Of a stretch of DNA of 64,000 bases, positions 9,202 to 21,280 are shown in pieces. The translations under genes and the position numbers were made by a program. Source of the DNA: Campylobacter upsaliensis (GTDB taxonomy: Bacteria; Campylobacterota; Campylobacteria; Campylobacterales; Campylobacteraceae); the NCBI RefSeq assembly GCF_900637395.1, contig NZ_LR134372.1:1116001-1180000 (forward strand), in the 5' to 3' direction. The notes under the pieces were generated by a model that had not been told where the DNA came from, ran no database searches, and worked only from the letters and a program-made list of their open reading frames with translations. The stretch's first letter is position 1; each line of letters opens with the position of its first letter.

Positions 9202-9591
9202 TTACTCAGCCGCAGTATCACTTCCTACACCCAAAACATCCTCAAGCTTTTCTTTTAAAACTTGAGGTGTAAAAGGCTTAACGATGTAGTTATTTACCCC
9301 AGCCTTTAAAGCTGTGATAACTTCAGCCTTGCCACCTTCAGTCGTTACCATAATAATAGGCATATCTTCATATTTTTTCTCAGCTCTTACTTTTTTAACA
9401 AGGTCAAGTCCATTCATCTCTGGCATATTCCAATCCGTAATTAAGACCTTAACATCGTCATTTTTCTCAAGTAAGTCCCAAGCTTCAACTCCGTGTTCAG
9501 CTTCAAGAACATCATTATGCCCCAATCTTGTCAAGGTGTTTTTAATAATCCTTCTCATAGTAGAGCTATCATCGACAACAAGTAATTTCAC
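9202..9591 (-). CDS. cheY: Chemotaxis response regulator CheY
   Basis: A 129-residue single receiver domain. The acidic pocket Asp7-Asp8, phospho-acceptor Asp53 (TDWNMPEMNG), Thr83/84 and Lys105 (KPF) are all present, and there is no output domain. It receives phosphate from CheA and binds the flagellar switch to change rotation. The start is GTG at 9591 after an AAAGGAAG ribosome site. An extended TGGTATAAT promoter lies about 60 bp upstream. Confidence 0.95.
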   Translation of the reverse strand: MKLLVVDDSSTMRRIIKNTLTRLGHNDVLEAEHGVEAWDLLEKNDDVKVLITDWNMPEMNGLDLVKKVRAEKKYEDMPIIMVTTEGGKAEVITALKAGVNNYIVKPFTPQVLKEKLEDVLGVGSDTAAE

Positions 9592-9643
9592 GGCTTCTTC
9601 CTTTCAAAGTTCTCATATTTATAAACCAAAAATGTAAAGCGAA

Positions 9644-9649
9644 ATTATA
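9644..9649 (-). promoter_or_regulatory. -10 box (TGG-TATAAT) upstream of cheY
   Basis: A perfect TATAAT on the minus strand lies between pglG and cheY. It gives cheY its own transcript start separate from the pglEFG transcript ending at 9673. Confidence 0.6.
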
Positions 9650-9672
9650 CCATTATTTGCTTATATTTTTAT

Positions 9673-10571
9673 TTAATCTGTCTCTAAAACATTATTATTT
9701 TTATATTTTACAGCAAAAATATACACACTAAGCCCAGCTAAGAGCAAAGTAACCCCACAAATAAGATAAATCACATAAACCATTTGCGATAAATCCCCAA
9801 CCGCAAGTTTAAATACCAACATCAAAGCTTCAATAGCTAAAGCAATGATAATGCTTCCTAAAAACCTTACCATAGTTTTTTGGATGCCTGTTTTTTCCTT
9901 GCGACTTCGTCCTAAAACCTCCTCCTCGATAATCGTCTTAGCCAAATCAAAAATAGCCAAAGCTAGGGTAATGGCTATCGTGCTTTCAAAGATTTTTTGT
10001 ATATCGACACTGTGATAATAAAAAAGACTTAAAAAGCCCTTTTGAAACAAAAAGCAAGTGATGACAAAAAGCACACTCGCAAAGCAAAAATACACAAGAC
10101 GACTAAATTGCAAAAAGCCAAATTCAAAATTACTCGCTTGAATAAGCTTTAAAATATCCCTTAATTTAATATCAATACAAACGACAAAAAGCAAATTTTC
10201 CTTATCATCGTAAATAGGCATAGAAGCAGTAACGCAAAGCTCATTATTTAAAATAGACGGGTAAGGATCGCTTAAAATGCAACGCTTAAGCTTCACTGCT
10301 CTATAAAAATAAGCCTTAGAACTCCTATCCTCTCCCGCTCCTTGCTCATATTTTTTTTCTAAAGTTATGGCATTTTCTATTTGTGTTCCTGAATTATCCA
10401 AAATATACAAAGCATCAAAGGCAGAAACATCGTGAGCGATTTTATCTAGTGCCTCTCTAACGCTTTCTAGATGGATATTTGGCAGCCTATCAGGCAAATT
10501 TCTTATGAGTATATAACTCATATAAGCCCTTGCTTTATAGCGATTGTCTTCAAATTTTTGAATATCTTTAA

Positions 10572-10578
<7 letters not shown>
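9673..10578 (-). CDS. pglG: PglG: membrane protein of the pgl locus with an N-terminal Cache/PDC-like domain
   Basis: A 301-residue protein at the pglG position. Residues about 20-150 look like a Cache/PDC sensor fold: [13 protein letters not shown], then [16 protein letters not shown] and a terminal [12 protein letters not shown] strand. Four C-terminal hydrophobic segments (about 158-285) follow. There is no N-terminal membrane anchor. PglG is not required for assembly of the heptasaccharide in C. jejuni and its role is unknown. It overlaps pglF by 7 bp, so it is co-translated with the UDP-diNAcBac genes. The family assignment is firm by position and similarity; the sensor reading is inference. 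Confidence 0.85.
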
Positions 10579-13516
<2,938 letters not shown>

Positions 13517-13539
13517 TTATCCTTTTCTTAAAGTGAAAA

Positions 13540-13545
13540 ATTATA
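13540..13545 (-). promoter_or_regulatory. -10 box (TATAAT) upstream of pglE
   Basis: A TATAAT on the minus strand sits in the short recG-pglE gap, 27 bp from the pglE ATG. It would let the detached pglEFG group be transcribed on its own. Confidence 0.55.
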
Positions 13546-13556
13546 ACGCAAATTAT

Positions 13557-15368
13557 TTAACCTAAATCCTCTTTCACTCTAGCCAAAATCGCCTCATCGT
13601 TTGCAAAGTCAAAGAATTTAAACTCATTGCCGTGCTGGATATAGCCGTCTAGTAAATCTCCACTTAGGCGGTTTTTTAAATCAAGCTCGGCAATTTCAAA
13701 GCCGTCCAAAGTTTTCGCAAATTCGCTTAATCTTTGTGGAATTTCTTTAAGCTTAGTGTAAAGATAACAATAGCTCTTAAGCCCTACCCTCCCCACTCTA
13801 CCTCTAAGCTGGTGCAAGGTCGCTAGTCCTAGTCTTTCCGCACCTACGATGACTATGGTGCTAAGGCGAGGCAGGGAAATGCCTACTTCCACAACGGTCG
13901 TGCTAAGTAAAATATCGCCCTTTTCTTTAAATTCCTGCAAAATCTTATCTTTTTCTTTATCTTTTCCGTGCGTTACAAAGACATTTTTATAATGCTTTTG
14001 CCAGTAAAATTTTGCTTCATCAAGCGAGAGGTAGGGGATTTTCTCGCTTTCACTCACAAGAGGATAGATGATAATTATTTGATGATTTTGAGCGATTTCT
14101 TCGTCAATTTTAGCCTTGATTTTAGCAAAGTCCTCATTTTGAACGCAATAAGTGCTAATCTCCTTTTTAAAAGGCATTTGCTTAATAAAGCTGAAATTTA
14201 AAAGCTCTGATTGTATCATACTTAAAGTGCGTGGTATGGGCGTGGCGGAAAATTGTATAAAGTGAGGATTTAAGCCCTCCTTACTTGCAAGGGTGCTGAT
14301 TTTTTGCCTTTGATTTGAGCCAAAGCGGTGTTGCTCATCTATCATCACCAAAACCGCTTCAAAACCCTCTTCATAAATGAGTGCGTGTGTGCCTATAATT
14401 AAATGAGCGTTTTGAATTTGCTCTTTTAAATTTTTTTCCTTTTTACCTCCCTTTATAAAAAGAATTTGTAAAAAATCAGGCAATAATTTTTGTGCCTCCT
14501 CAAAAAGCTGCCCCGCTAAAATGCTAGTAGGTGCCATTAATAAGGCTTGTTTAGGATACACACTTAAAGCCGCCGCAAGTAAAACAAGAGTTTTCCCACA
14601 GCCCACATCGCCCATTATCACGCGTCTTTTAGCCACTTCCTTGCTTAAATCCTCCCTAATATCACAAATGGCTTGAAGTTGGTCTTTTGTTGGGCTAAAA
14701 GGCAAGGTTTTAAGCCATTTTTCAATGTCAAAAAGCTTGATTTTATAGGCTTTTGATGGATTTTTTTTATTTTTAAGCCTTTTCAAAAAATTATAAATTT
14801 CAATATATTTTAAATCCTCCAAAAAATGCTCCAAATTCTTAAACAGCTCAAAACTTTTTGCATTATAAGCGTGTAAATTTAAAAGTAAAAAGATAAATTT
14901 GTCCGCTATGCCACTTTCTTTTAAATTTTCATAATTTACATAGTCATTTATAAGAGCTTGAATTTTACTATCTTTGATACCAGAAATTTGATACTTAGGC
15001 TCGAAAATTCCTGCTTTTTTGATGATTTTAGGATTATAAAATTGCCAAGACTGATTAAAAAAGCCAAGTTTTCCACTCAAAAGTAAAGTCGCACCTACCT
15101 TAAAAATTCCCATATGCCATTTATTAAAATGAAAAAAAACTAAGCTAACATTAACCCCCCAAGCCTCACAATAAGCCTTTATTAAAAGGGTATTTGCTCT
15201 AAAATTCTGTGATACAATGCGTAATTCTTGCACACAATTTTCATTTTCTAAAGGCTGTGGAGTGAGATTTAAATTTTCTATCTTCTTCGGTAAAATAAGA
15301 GCTAAATCAATGGCACTTTTGATTTTCAATTTTTTAAAAAGCTCTAAATCACTTTCTTTAACTTTCAT
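13557..15368 (-). CDS. recG: ATP-dependent DNA helicase RecG
   Basis: A 603-residue superfamily 2 helicase acting on stalled forks and branched DNA. Walker A GDVGCGKT (near 255), the DEQHRFG motif II, the FSATPIPRTL motif III and the late QLRGRVGRVGL motif VI are intact. The N-terminal wedge/OB region is poorly conserved and the protein is shorter than the E. coli enzyme (693 residues), which is usual in Campylobacter. It overlaps the upstream M16-like gene by 11 bp. Confidence 0.93.
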   Translation of the reverse strand: MKVKESDLELFKKLKIKSAIDLALILPKKIENLNLTPQPLENENCVQELRIVSQNFRANTLLIKAYCEAWGVNVSLVFFHFNKWHMGIFKVGATLLLSGKLGFFNQSWQFYNPKIIKKAGIFEPKYQISGIKDSKIQALINDYVNYENLKESGIADKFIFLLLNLHAYNAKSFELFKNLEHFLEDLKYIEIYNFLKRLKNKKNPSKAYKIKLFDIEKWLKTLPFSPTKDQLQAICDIREDLSKEVAKRRVIMGDVGCGKTLVLLAAALSVYPKQALLMAPTSILAGQLFEEAQKLLPDFLQILFIKGGKKEKNLKEQIQNAHLIIGTHALIYEEGFEAVLVMIDEQHRFGSNQRQKISTLASKEGLNPHFIQFSATPIPRTLSMIQSELLNFSFIKQMPFKKEISTYCVQNEDFAKIKAKIDEEIAQNHQIIIIYPLVSESEKIPYLSLDEAKFYWQKHYKNVFVTHGKDKEKDKILQEFKEKGDILLSTTVVEVGISLPRLSTIVIVGAERLGLATLHQLRGRVGRVGLKSYCYLYTKLKEIPQRLSEFAKTLDGFEIAELDLKNRLSGDLLDGYIQHGNEFKFFDFANDEAILARVKEDLG

Positions 15369-16575
15369 TTTGCACGCTTACAAAGCTTAAATTTAAAATT
15401 TCATTATGCTTTTTAATGTAGGCGTTAAGCTCCTTTAAATTTGCCTTTTCGATTTTGTCAAGCTCCTCTTTAAAAGCACCGATTTTTAAACCTTGATAAA
15501 ATTCCGCAAAGGCGATAGAAAGCCTTTTGCTAAGACTTTCATAACGCAAAGGTGTGCTTCCAAGTATGAAATTTTTAGCCTGTTTTAATTCTTCTTCACT
15601 CACACCCTTTTGAATAAAATCGCTAAAAATTTGCCTAACAACCTCTTTAGCCTCTTTTGCGTTTTCATTTTGCGTTTGCAAATAGCCAAAAACACGGCTA
15701 TAAGAATTACACATATCTAAACTCGCATAAGCTGAATAAGCCAAGCCTCTTTTGACGCGAATTTCCTCCATAATCCTCGAGCCAAATCCCCCCTGCCCTA
15801 AGATAAAAAGGGCGATTTTAGCCAAGTGCAAATCCTCATCTTTAAAACTAGCCTTAAAAGGCGTAGCAAAATAAATATAGGCTTGCTCACTAGGTTTTTG
15901 CAAAATTTCATCTTGAATTTTGCTCTTAAGCTCGTAGCGTTTTTGTAGGCTTTGCTTACCTTTTTCTAAGTTTTTGAGTAAAGTTAAGCTTAAATTTCGT
16001 GCCTCTTCCTCCTCTAAAGCCCCTCCCAAAACCACCGCTGCATTATTAAGATGAAAAAAATCCTTATAAAAAGCTCTTAAATGCTCTAAATTTATGGCTT
16101 TAATGCTTGTTTCATCGCCCTCATTAGCACTTTGAAATTCTTTTTCCTTAAAAATTGTGCGATTAAGAAGCTTTTTAGCTACATCATCATAGTCATTTTG
16201 CAAATTTGCAAGCTCTCCAAGTGCGTTAATTTTAAGTCTTTGCAGGGTTTTTTCCTCAAAACGAGGATTTTGAAGTAAATTTGCAAGAGCTTTAAAGGCA
16301 TAGTTTTTATGCTCCTTCAAACAAGAAAAGCTTAATTCTAAATTCTCAAAAGCACTATGTGCTTCCAAGCTAATCGCCCTAAATTCCAAATCCTTAAAAA
16401 AACGATCATTCACGCCCTCATTTAAAAGCCTAGCAAACATACTAGCCACGCCGGCTAATTCATCAAAGCTTCTACCGCAATTTCTAAAAATAAGACGAAA
16501 ATAAATAATGGGAAAATCGTCATTTTTCTCAAAGATAAAAGGGATTTTAACGCCCTTAGTCTCTAAATATCTCAT
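15358..16575 (-). CDS. M16-family peptidase-like protein lacking the zinc motif
   Basis: A 405-residue protein with the two-half M16 (pitrilysin/processing-peptidase) fold. The inverted zinc motif HxxEH, expected around residues 45-52, is replaced by ASMFARLLNEG, so catalysis by the usual mechanism is unlikely. The C-terminal half retains the R/Y substrate-pocket segment (RVKRGLAYSAY). By analogy it could be the non-catalytic partner of a heterodimeric M16 protease or a binding protein. It shares a 1-bp junction with mqnC upstream and overlaps recG. Confidence 0.8.
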   Translation of the reverse strand: MRYLETKGVKIPFIFEKNDDFPIIYFRLIFRNCGRSFDELAGVASMFARLLNEGVNDRFFKDLEFRAISLEAHSAFENLELSFSCLKEHKNYAFKALANLLQNPRFEEKTLQRLKINALGELANLQNDYDDVAKKLLNRTIFKEKEFQSANEGDETSIKAINLEHLRAFYKDFFHLNNAAVVLGGALEEEEARNLSLTLLKNLEKGKQSLQKRYELKSKIQDEILQKPSEQAYIYFATPFKASFKDEDLHLAKIALFILGQGGFGSRIMEEIRVKRGLAYSAYASLDMCNSYSRVFGYLQTQNENAKEAKEVVRQIFSDFIQKGVSEEELKQAKNFILGSTPLRYESLSKRLSIAFAEFYQGLKIGAFKEELDKIEKANLKELNAYIKKHNEILNLSFVSVQNES

Positions 16576-17621
16576 TAAAATCTCTCCAAAATTTCATAAG
16601 CTGTATTTCTTTTCGCAGGTTTTTCGCCAAGACTTCTAATAAGCCTTATCATCTCATCTTGATTCATTTTATAACTTGCCCCAGCAGCCGAGACGACATT
16701 TTCCTCCATCATCGTAGAGCCTAAGTCATTTGCGCCAAATTTAAGTGCGAGTTGTCCTATGAGTGAACCTTGCGTTACCCAAGAGCTTTGTAAATTTTTA
16801 AAATTATCCAAATAAAGCCGTGCAAGTGCGAGTAATCTTAAATATTTATTAGAACTTTGCTTTAAAATTTCAGGGTGCTTAAGCTTTAATTTCGTATTTT
16901 CACTTTGAAAACTCCATAAAATAAAAGCCCTAAAACCGCCCGTTTCATCTTGCAGCTTTCTTAAATGCTCGAAATGCTCGATTAATTCCTCATCATTTTC
17001 CACCGTGCCAAACATCATCGTAGCCGTGCTTTTCATACCTATTTGATGAGCGTTTCTATGCACTTCAAGCCAAGTTTGCGTGTCGCATTTATGTGGAGCT
17101 ATCTCATCTCGCACCCTATCGCTTAGCACTTCAGCCCCCGCTCCGGGTATGGAGAAAAGCCCTTTTGCTTGAAGTCTCTTTAAAACCTCTTTTATACTTA
17201 TCTTAGAAATTTTAGCAATATATGCTATCTCAACAGCCGAAAAGCCGTGAACCGTGATATTAGGATAATGCTTACTTATCCACTCGACCAAGTTTTCATA
17301 CCACTCGATTTTAAGCTTAGGATGCACACCGCCTTGAAAGAGAATTTGCGTCCCGCCGATAGCTTCTAATTCCTCTATCTTTTTGCCTATTTCTTCATAG
17401 CTTAAGATATAAGCGTCCTTTTCCTTAGCGTGTCTATAAAAGGCACAAAAATCGCAATCAATACAGCAAACATTGGTATAATTGATATTTCTATCCACGA
17501 CAAAGGTGGTGATTTTTTCAGGGTGAAGTTCTAATTTTCTCTCATAAGCTAAAGCCCCAAGCTCCGCTAAAGAGGCATTTTGAAGTAAGTCAAGCGCTTC
17601 TTTTTTGTCTATTCTTTTCAC
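16575..17621 (-). CDS. mqnC: Cyclic dehypoxanthine futalosine synthase MqnC (radical SAM)
   Basis: A 348-residue radical-SAM enzyme of the futalosine route to menaquinone. The CxxxCxxC iron-sulfur motif lies in NVCCIDCDFCAFYR near residue 52, followed by GGTQILFQGGVHP, which is typical of MqnC. It cyclises dehypoxanthine futalosine in the cytoplasm. The related aminofutalosine synthase MqnE is the main alternative, but the motif spacing and GGTQILFQGG favour MqnC. Confidence 0.88.
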   Translation of the reverse strand: MKRIDKKEALDLLQNASLAELGALAYERKLELHPEKITTFVVDRNINYTNVCCIDCDFCAFYRHAKEKDAYILSYEEIGKKIEELEAIGGTQILFQGGVHPKLKIEWYENLVEWISKHYPNITVHGFSAVEIAYIAKISKISIKEVLKRLQAKGLFSIPGAGAEVLSDRVRDEIAPHKCDTQTWLEVHRNAHQIGMKSTATMMFGTVENDEELIEHFEHLRKLQDETGGFRAFILWSFQSENTKLKLKHPEILKQSSNKYLRLLALARLYLDNFKNLQSSWVTQGSLIGQLALKFGANDLGSTMMEENVVSAAGASYKMNQDEMIRLIRSLGEKPAKRNTAYEILERF

Positions 17622-17682
17622 TTTGTAAGCCTTAAAATTTTTTATTATTGTAGTTAAAAAAATCTAACAAATAATATTAAGC

Positions 17683-18969
17683 CTACAACAAACCTTCAAT
17701 CATTTCATTTTTTAAATCACTAAATTCTTTTGATAAATTTTCTATTTTTTCATCAACTTCAGTAAGCTTTAACATAAGCTCATTTTGAATTTTAAGCGGA
17801 GGAAGTGAGATGCAAAGGTTTGAAAACTTTTGCTCATTTATTCTTTTACGCCCTGTTGTTCCACTGCTTAATGAATTTAATTGCTCCATATAATAAGGCG
17901 TTTTTAAAACTGCAATTAAAAATTTATCATTGATGATATTTTTGTCTATATCATAATTTAAAAAATCCGCCATTATTACCGCTTTATCTAAATCATTTAT
18001 TGCGATACCAAAAGCCCCGTTTCTAGCATCTATTTTTGAGATTAAAAACTGCCCTTGTTTGATTAAAAACTGATTTTTTGTTTTTATCAAATTTCCTTTT
18101 AAAGTGTCTCTTAGATGACAGCCCTGCGCCTTTGTTTTAATGGTAACCCTTTTATAAAATGTATTTTCATCTATCTTAATTTTATCTAGCCTTCTTGTAA
18201 GAAAATCGCTAAATTGATACCGCTTATAAGTGCTTTTAAGCTCACTTTTTTCAAGCGCATTGCTTTTATAATCAAAGAGCTTTAAGTCTTTATAACGCAC
18301 AATTTTAACGCCCGTTTGATTTAAAATTTGCCCCCTTTTCTCTAAGCCTAAAGCTATATATATATATTCATTGATTTCATTTTCAAGCTTTGCTTTTTCT
18401 TCTTGCAGGGCTTTTATTTTATCCTCTAGTGCTTTTAATTTATTAATAATTTCGTTTTGAATTTCAAGCGGAGGGAGAGGGATTTGTAAATTTAAAATTT
18501 CCTCTATTTTATAAGTTTCTCTTTTTACACTGTCAAATTTCATAAGTCTAGAAAGAGTAGGTTTTAATAACACAAATAAAAAATTTGGATTTATCAATTT
18601 GTCTTTAATTTGAAATGGAACAAAAGTAGTTGTAGAGGCAAATTCTTGCTTTGCAAATGCAAATAATCCATTTTGAGTGTGCATTTTAGAAATCACCAAA
18701 TCACCTTCTAAAATTTTTATCCTTGATTTTACTTTAAAAATCTTTCCTAAACCCTGCCTAGAAACTGAAATTTCATTTGTTTTTGACGATATTGTAGGCT
18801 CTGCATAAAAAGCATTATCATCTATAATAAATTTTCGCTCATTTGTTAAATTGATTAGCACCTCTTTTAATGTAGATAATTGATATTTACTTGAAATAGC
18901 CCTACTTTCTTGCAGCGCAAAAGACCACAAACTCAAATCTTTAAATCGAACAATTTTCACACTACTCAT
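17683..18969 (-). CDS. hsdS: Type I-style specificity (S) subunit of the restriction-modification system
   Basis: A 428-residue DNA-recognition protein with two target-recognition domains. Each half starts with a similar element (KIVRFKDLSLW near residue 7, KIVRYKDLKLFD near 222). Each ends with a conserved segment (PLPPLEIQNEI near 164 and a LPPLKIQNEL copy in the second half) leading into a coiled coil, so it should read a bipartite target. I chose ATG at 18969: it has a GGAG site 7 nt upstream and overlaps the methyltransferase stop by 8 bp. An earlier in-frame start at 19005 has no clear ribosome site. Confidence 0.9.
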   Translation of the reverse strand: MSSVKIVRFKDLSLWSFALQESRAISSKYQLSTLKEVLINLTNERKFIIDDNAFYAEPTISSKTNEISVSRQGLGKIFKVKSRIKILEGDLVISKMHTQNGLFAFAKQEFASTTTFVPFQIKDKLINPNFLFVLLKPTLSRLMKFDSVKRETYKIEEILNLQIPLPPLEIQNEIINKLKALEDKIKALQEEKAKLENEINEYIYIALGLEKRGQILNQTGVKIVRYKDLKLFDYKSNALEKSELKSTYKRYQFSDFLTRRLDKIKIDENTFYKRVTIKTKAQGCHLRDTLKGNLIKTKNQFLIKQGQFLISKIDARNGAFGIAINDLDKAVIMADFLNYDIDKNIINDKFLIAVLKTPYYMEQLNSLSSGTTGRKRINEQKFSNLCISLPPLKIQNELMLKLTEVDEKIENLSKEFSDLKNEMIEGLL

Positions 18970-21238
18970 CAAAATTACTCCACGCGATTTTTTCCTCTTT
19001 AACAAATTCTTTAAAAAGTGTTGCTATGCCTTTTTTATCTGCACTATCTACCAAGTCATTTGCCACGCCCTCGCCTGTTTCGCCTGTGCTTGTGATGCCT
19101 GTGTTTTCAGCGTGAGCTAAAAAGATAGGATAGTCAAAGTCCTCTTTAGCTCTCTGCCAAGCCTGCGTTTTGATTTGCTTTTCTAAGGTGCTTAAATCTT
19201 TTTTCGCCTTTGCCTTGTCAAATTTATCATACTTAACTTCCTCTCCCTTTTTCGCTTTGTAACTTGAAATAGCCTTTAAATTTGAGATTTTTTCAGCGTT
19301 TTGTTTTGTTAAATCCATCTCGTGTTTTGTTAGTAAATTTTCCCATTTTTCCTTGTCTGCTTCGCTAAATTTTTGCAAAAATAAAATGGAGGTTTTAACG
19401 CTTGCTTTGCTAGACTTAAAAGTCGCCTCTCCAAGAGAAACCACAGCCCTTATAAAAGCCCTGCCTTCGACAAAATGACGCACATATTGCGAATCGTTTG
19501 AATTTAAAATTGTTTCTGGTAAAACAATACCAAGCCTACCACCTGGCTTAAGCAAATCCAAACAACGATTAATAAATAAATGCTCGGTTTTATCTCCCAC
19601 TAAATTCGGCTTTAGTTCAAATAAAGAAGCTATGGGCTTACCTACATTTTCTAAAATCTTTAGCTGGGCTTTTTGATAAACTTCTTTGCCATATTTTTGA
19701 TAATACTCCTTAGCATACTCCCTAAATTCATCTTTTGGGACTATTTTATCCTTAGGATTTTCTTTTAACTCCTCTTCATTTGCATAACGCATTATGCTAT
19801 GCTCTTGCAAGATAATATCTTCTTTGCTTACTTGTGAGCCAAAAGGTGGGTTAGTAAGGATAACATCAAAACGCTCTTCAAAAATACCATTGACATTTAA
19901 AAGCCCATCGTACTCGTGAATGCCGCCGTGTCCATCGCCGTGCATTATCATATTCATTTTAGAAGTTTGTGCCATTCTAGGCGAGGCGTCCGTGCCGAAA
20001 ATGCAAAGATTTGAAAGCTTGTGAAGTCTTGCATTTGACTTTGTGTTATCTAGCTCTTTTTGTAAATTTTCATACTCTTTTTTTAAAATTTTTGCCTCTT
20101 CTTTTGTAATTTTTTCTTCATCTTTGCCTTTTAATAAAGCTTTTTTAAAATCCTCATATTTCGCTACGATGTCTTTTTGTATGTCGTGCCTGATTTTGTT
20201 AAAAATATTGATTAAAAAACCTCCACTTCCGCTACTTGGATCACAACAAATTTCATTTTCACAAGGATTGATAAGCTCAACCATAAAATCCACCACGCTC
20301 CTAGGCGTGAAAAACTGCCCAAGCTCCCCGCGAAAAGTCGTGCCTAAAAATCTCTCATAAGCAATGCCCTTAATATCGGCTGAAGTAAGGGAGAGATTAT
20401 AAATTTCAAGCTCTTTAATAAGCCTTTTAGTCGTGCTTTCTTTGAGTTTAATCTCATCTTTTTTATTAAAAATCAAATCCTTAGCAAATTCCTTTTTAGT
20501 ATTTTCAAAAAGCGTTTTTATAGCAGTAGAATTTGGAGCTACTATGGGACTATTTTGCATATCTTCTATATAGCCAGTGGTAAAAACATTTTGATTGATA
20601 TTTTGTTTTAAAAGGACCCTTTCAACATAAACTTTCATAAAAAGCACCTTTGAAATTTCATCAAAAGCATCGGCAGGGTCGAGCTTATCGCCGTTTCTTA
20701 TGATATTATGACATTTATGAAGCACCTTAGCGAATTCGTCCTCTTTGAAAACAACTAGGGATTTTAGTAAATTTTGCACCTCTTTATCATTATCGCCGTT
20801 TTTAGGGATATTTGAAATTTCAATGATATGCCCGGGCATTTTGTCTTTTATCACTTTAAAAAAGCGTGTTTCTTTAGAATTGTGCGTTACAAAAAAAGGA
20901 GCGTTTGTGTATCTTGCGTAATTTTCACCTTGATAATAATCACTAGCACTAATGCTAATGTAATCAGCCTTACACTCTACAATGATAAAAGGCGGCTTTT
21001 TGCCTATTTTATCATCGACACTACGCCATATAGCGATGTCAGCTCTTGCATTCCCACCTCCTCTCAAATTTTTGGATACAGATAGTTCTTCTTGCATTTG
21101 ATTTAAATCGTAGCCATATTCACTCACAAGCTTACAAACGAAATTTTGACGGACGATTTCTTCAGGAGTTGCAACCAACCATTTTTGCCTAATATAACTA
21201 TAAATTTGACTTTTATCATTCATTTTAACTTCCAGCAT
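18962..21238 (-). CDS. Fused nuclease and N6-adenine methyltransferase of a two-gene R-M system (type IIB/BcgI-like)
   Basis: A 758-residue protein. Residues about 15-130 look like a restriction N-terminal domain with a PD-(D/E)xK core: Asp67 in ARADIAIW, then Glu88-x-Lys90 in IVECKAD. Residues about 185-620 are an HsdM-type methyltransferase with QFFTPR (308-313), SAM motif DPSSGSGGF (333-341) and catalytic NPPF (463-466). No separate HsdR helicase/nuclease gene is present on either side. The fused subunit plus an S subunit resembles BcgI-type systems, which cut on both sides of a bipartite site. ATG at 21238 has an AAGGAG site. A second ATG at 21223 has GGAAG. A 12-bp palindrome spans both. 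Confidence 0.85.
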   Translation of the reverse strand: MLEVKMNDKSQIYSYIRQKWLVATPEEIVRQNFVCKLVSEYGYDLNQMQEELSVSKNLRGGGNARADIAIWRSVDDKIGKKPPFIIVECKADYISISASDYYQGENYARYTNAPFFVTHNSKETRFFKVIKDKMPGHIIEISNIPKNGDNDKEVQNLLKSLVVFKEDEFAKVLHKCHNIIRNGDKLDPADAFDEISKVLFMKVYVERVLLKQNINQNVFTTGYIEDMQNSPIVAPNSTAIKTLFENTKKEFAKDLIFNKKDEIKLKESTTKRLIKELEIYNLSLTSADIKGIAYERFLGTTFRGELGQFFTPRSVVDFMVELINPCENEICCDPSSGSGGFLINIFNKIRHDIQKDIVAKYEDFKKALLKGKDEEKITKEEAKILKKEYENLQKELDNTKSNARLHKLSNLCIFGTDASPRMAQTSKMNMIMHGDGHGGIHEYDGLLNVNGIFEERFDVILTNPPFGSQVSKEDIILQEHSIMRYANEEELKENPKDKIVPKDEFREYAKEYYQKYGKEVYQKAQLKILENVGKPIASLFELKPNLVGDKTEHLFINRCLDLLKPGGRLGIVLPETILNSNDSQYVRHFVEGRAFIRAVVSLGEATFKSSKASVKTSILFLQKFSEADKEKWENLLTKHEMDLTKQNAEKISNLKAISSYKAKKGEEVKYDKFDKAKAKKDLSTLEKQIKTQAWQRAKEDFDYPIFLAHAENTGITSTGETGEGVANDLVDSADKKGIATLFKEFVKEEKIAWSNFDE

Positions 21239-21266
21239 TTAAGCTCCTTGTTTTAATGCTGGAAGT
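21228..21266. repeat. Perfect 12-bp inverted repeat over the R-M translation start
   Basis: ACTTCCAGCATT (21228-21239) and its exact complement AATGCTGGAAGT (21255-21266) are separated by 15 nt. On the R-M transcript the loop holds the AAGGAG ribosome site, and the 3' arm holds the ATG at 21238 and the GGAAG site of the ATG at 21223. It could act as an RNA hairpin limiting translation or as a DNA operator. It has no U-tract, so it is not a standard terminator for chuZ. Confidence 0.75.
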
Positions 21267-21280
21267 ATGCTATAAATTTA

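Noticed and set aside
17683-21238. Standard type I R-M system with hsdR lost by deletion
   Set aside because: The methyltransferase protein already carries an N-terminal nuclease-like domain and shows no truncation, and the flanking genes are intact, so a fused two-gene system explains the data better.
21228-21266. Inverted repeat as an intrinsic terminator of chuZ
   Set aside because: No T-run follows the stem in the chuZ direction, and the element overlaps the next gene's start.
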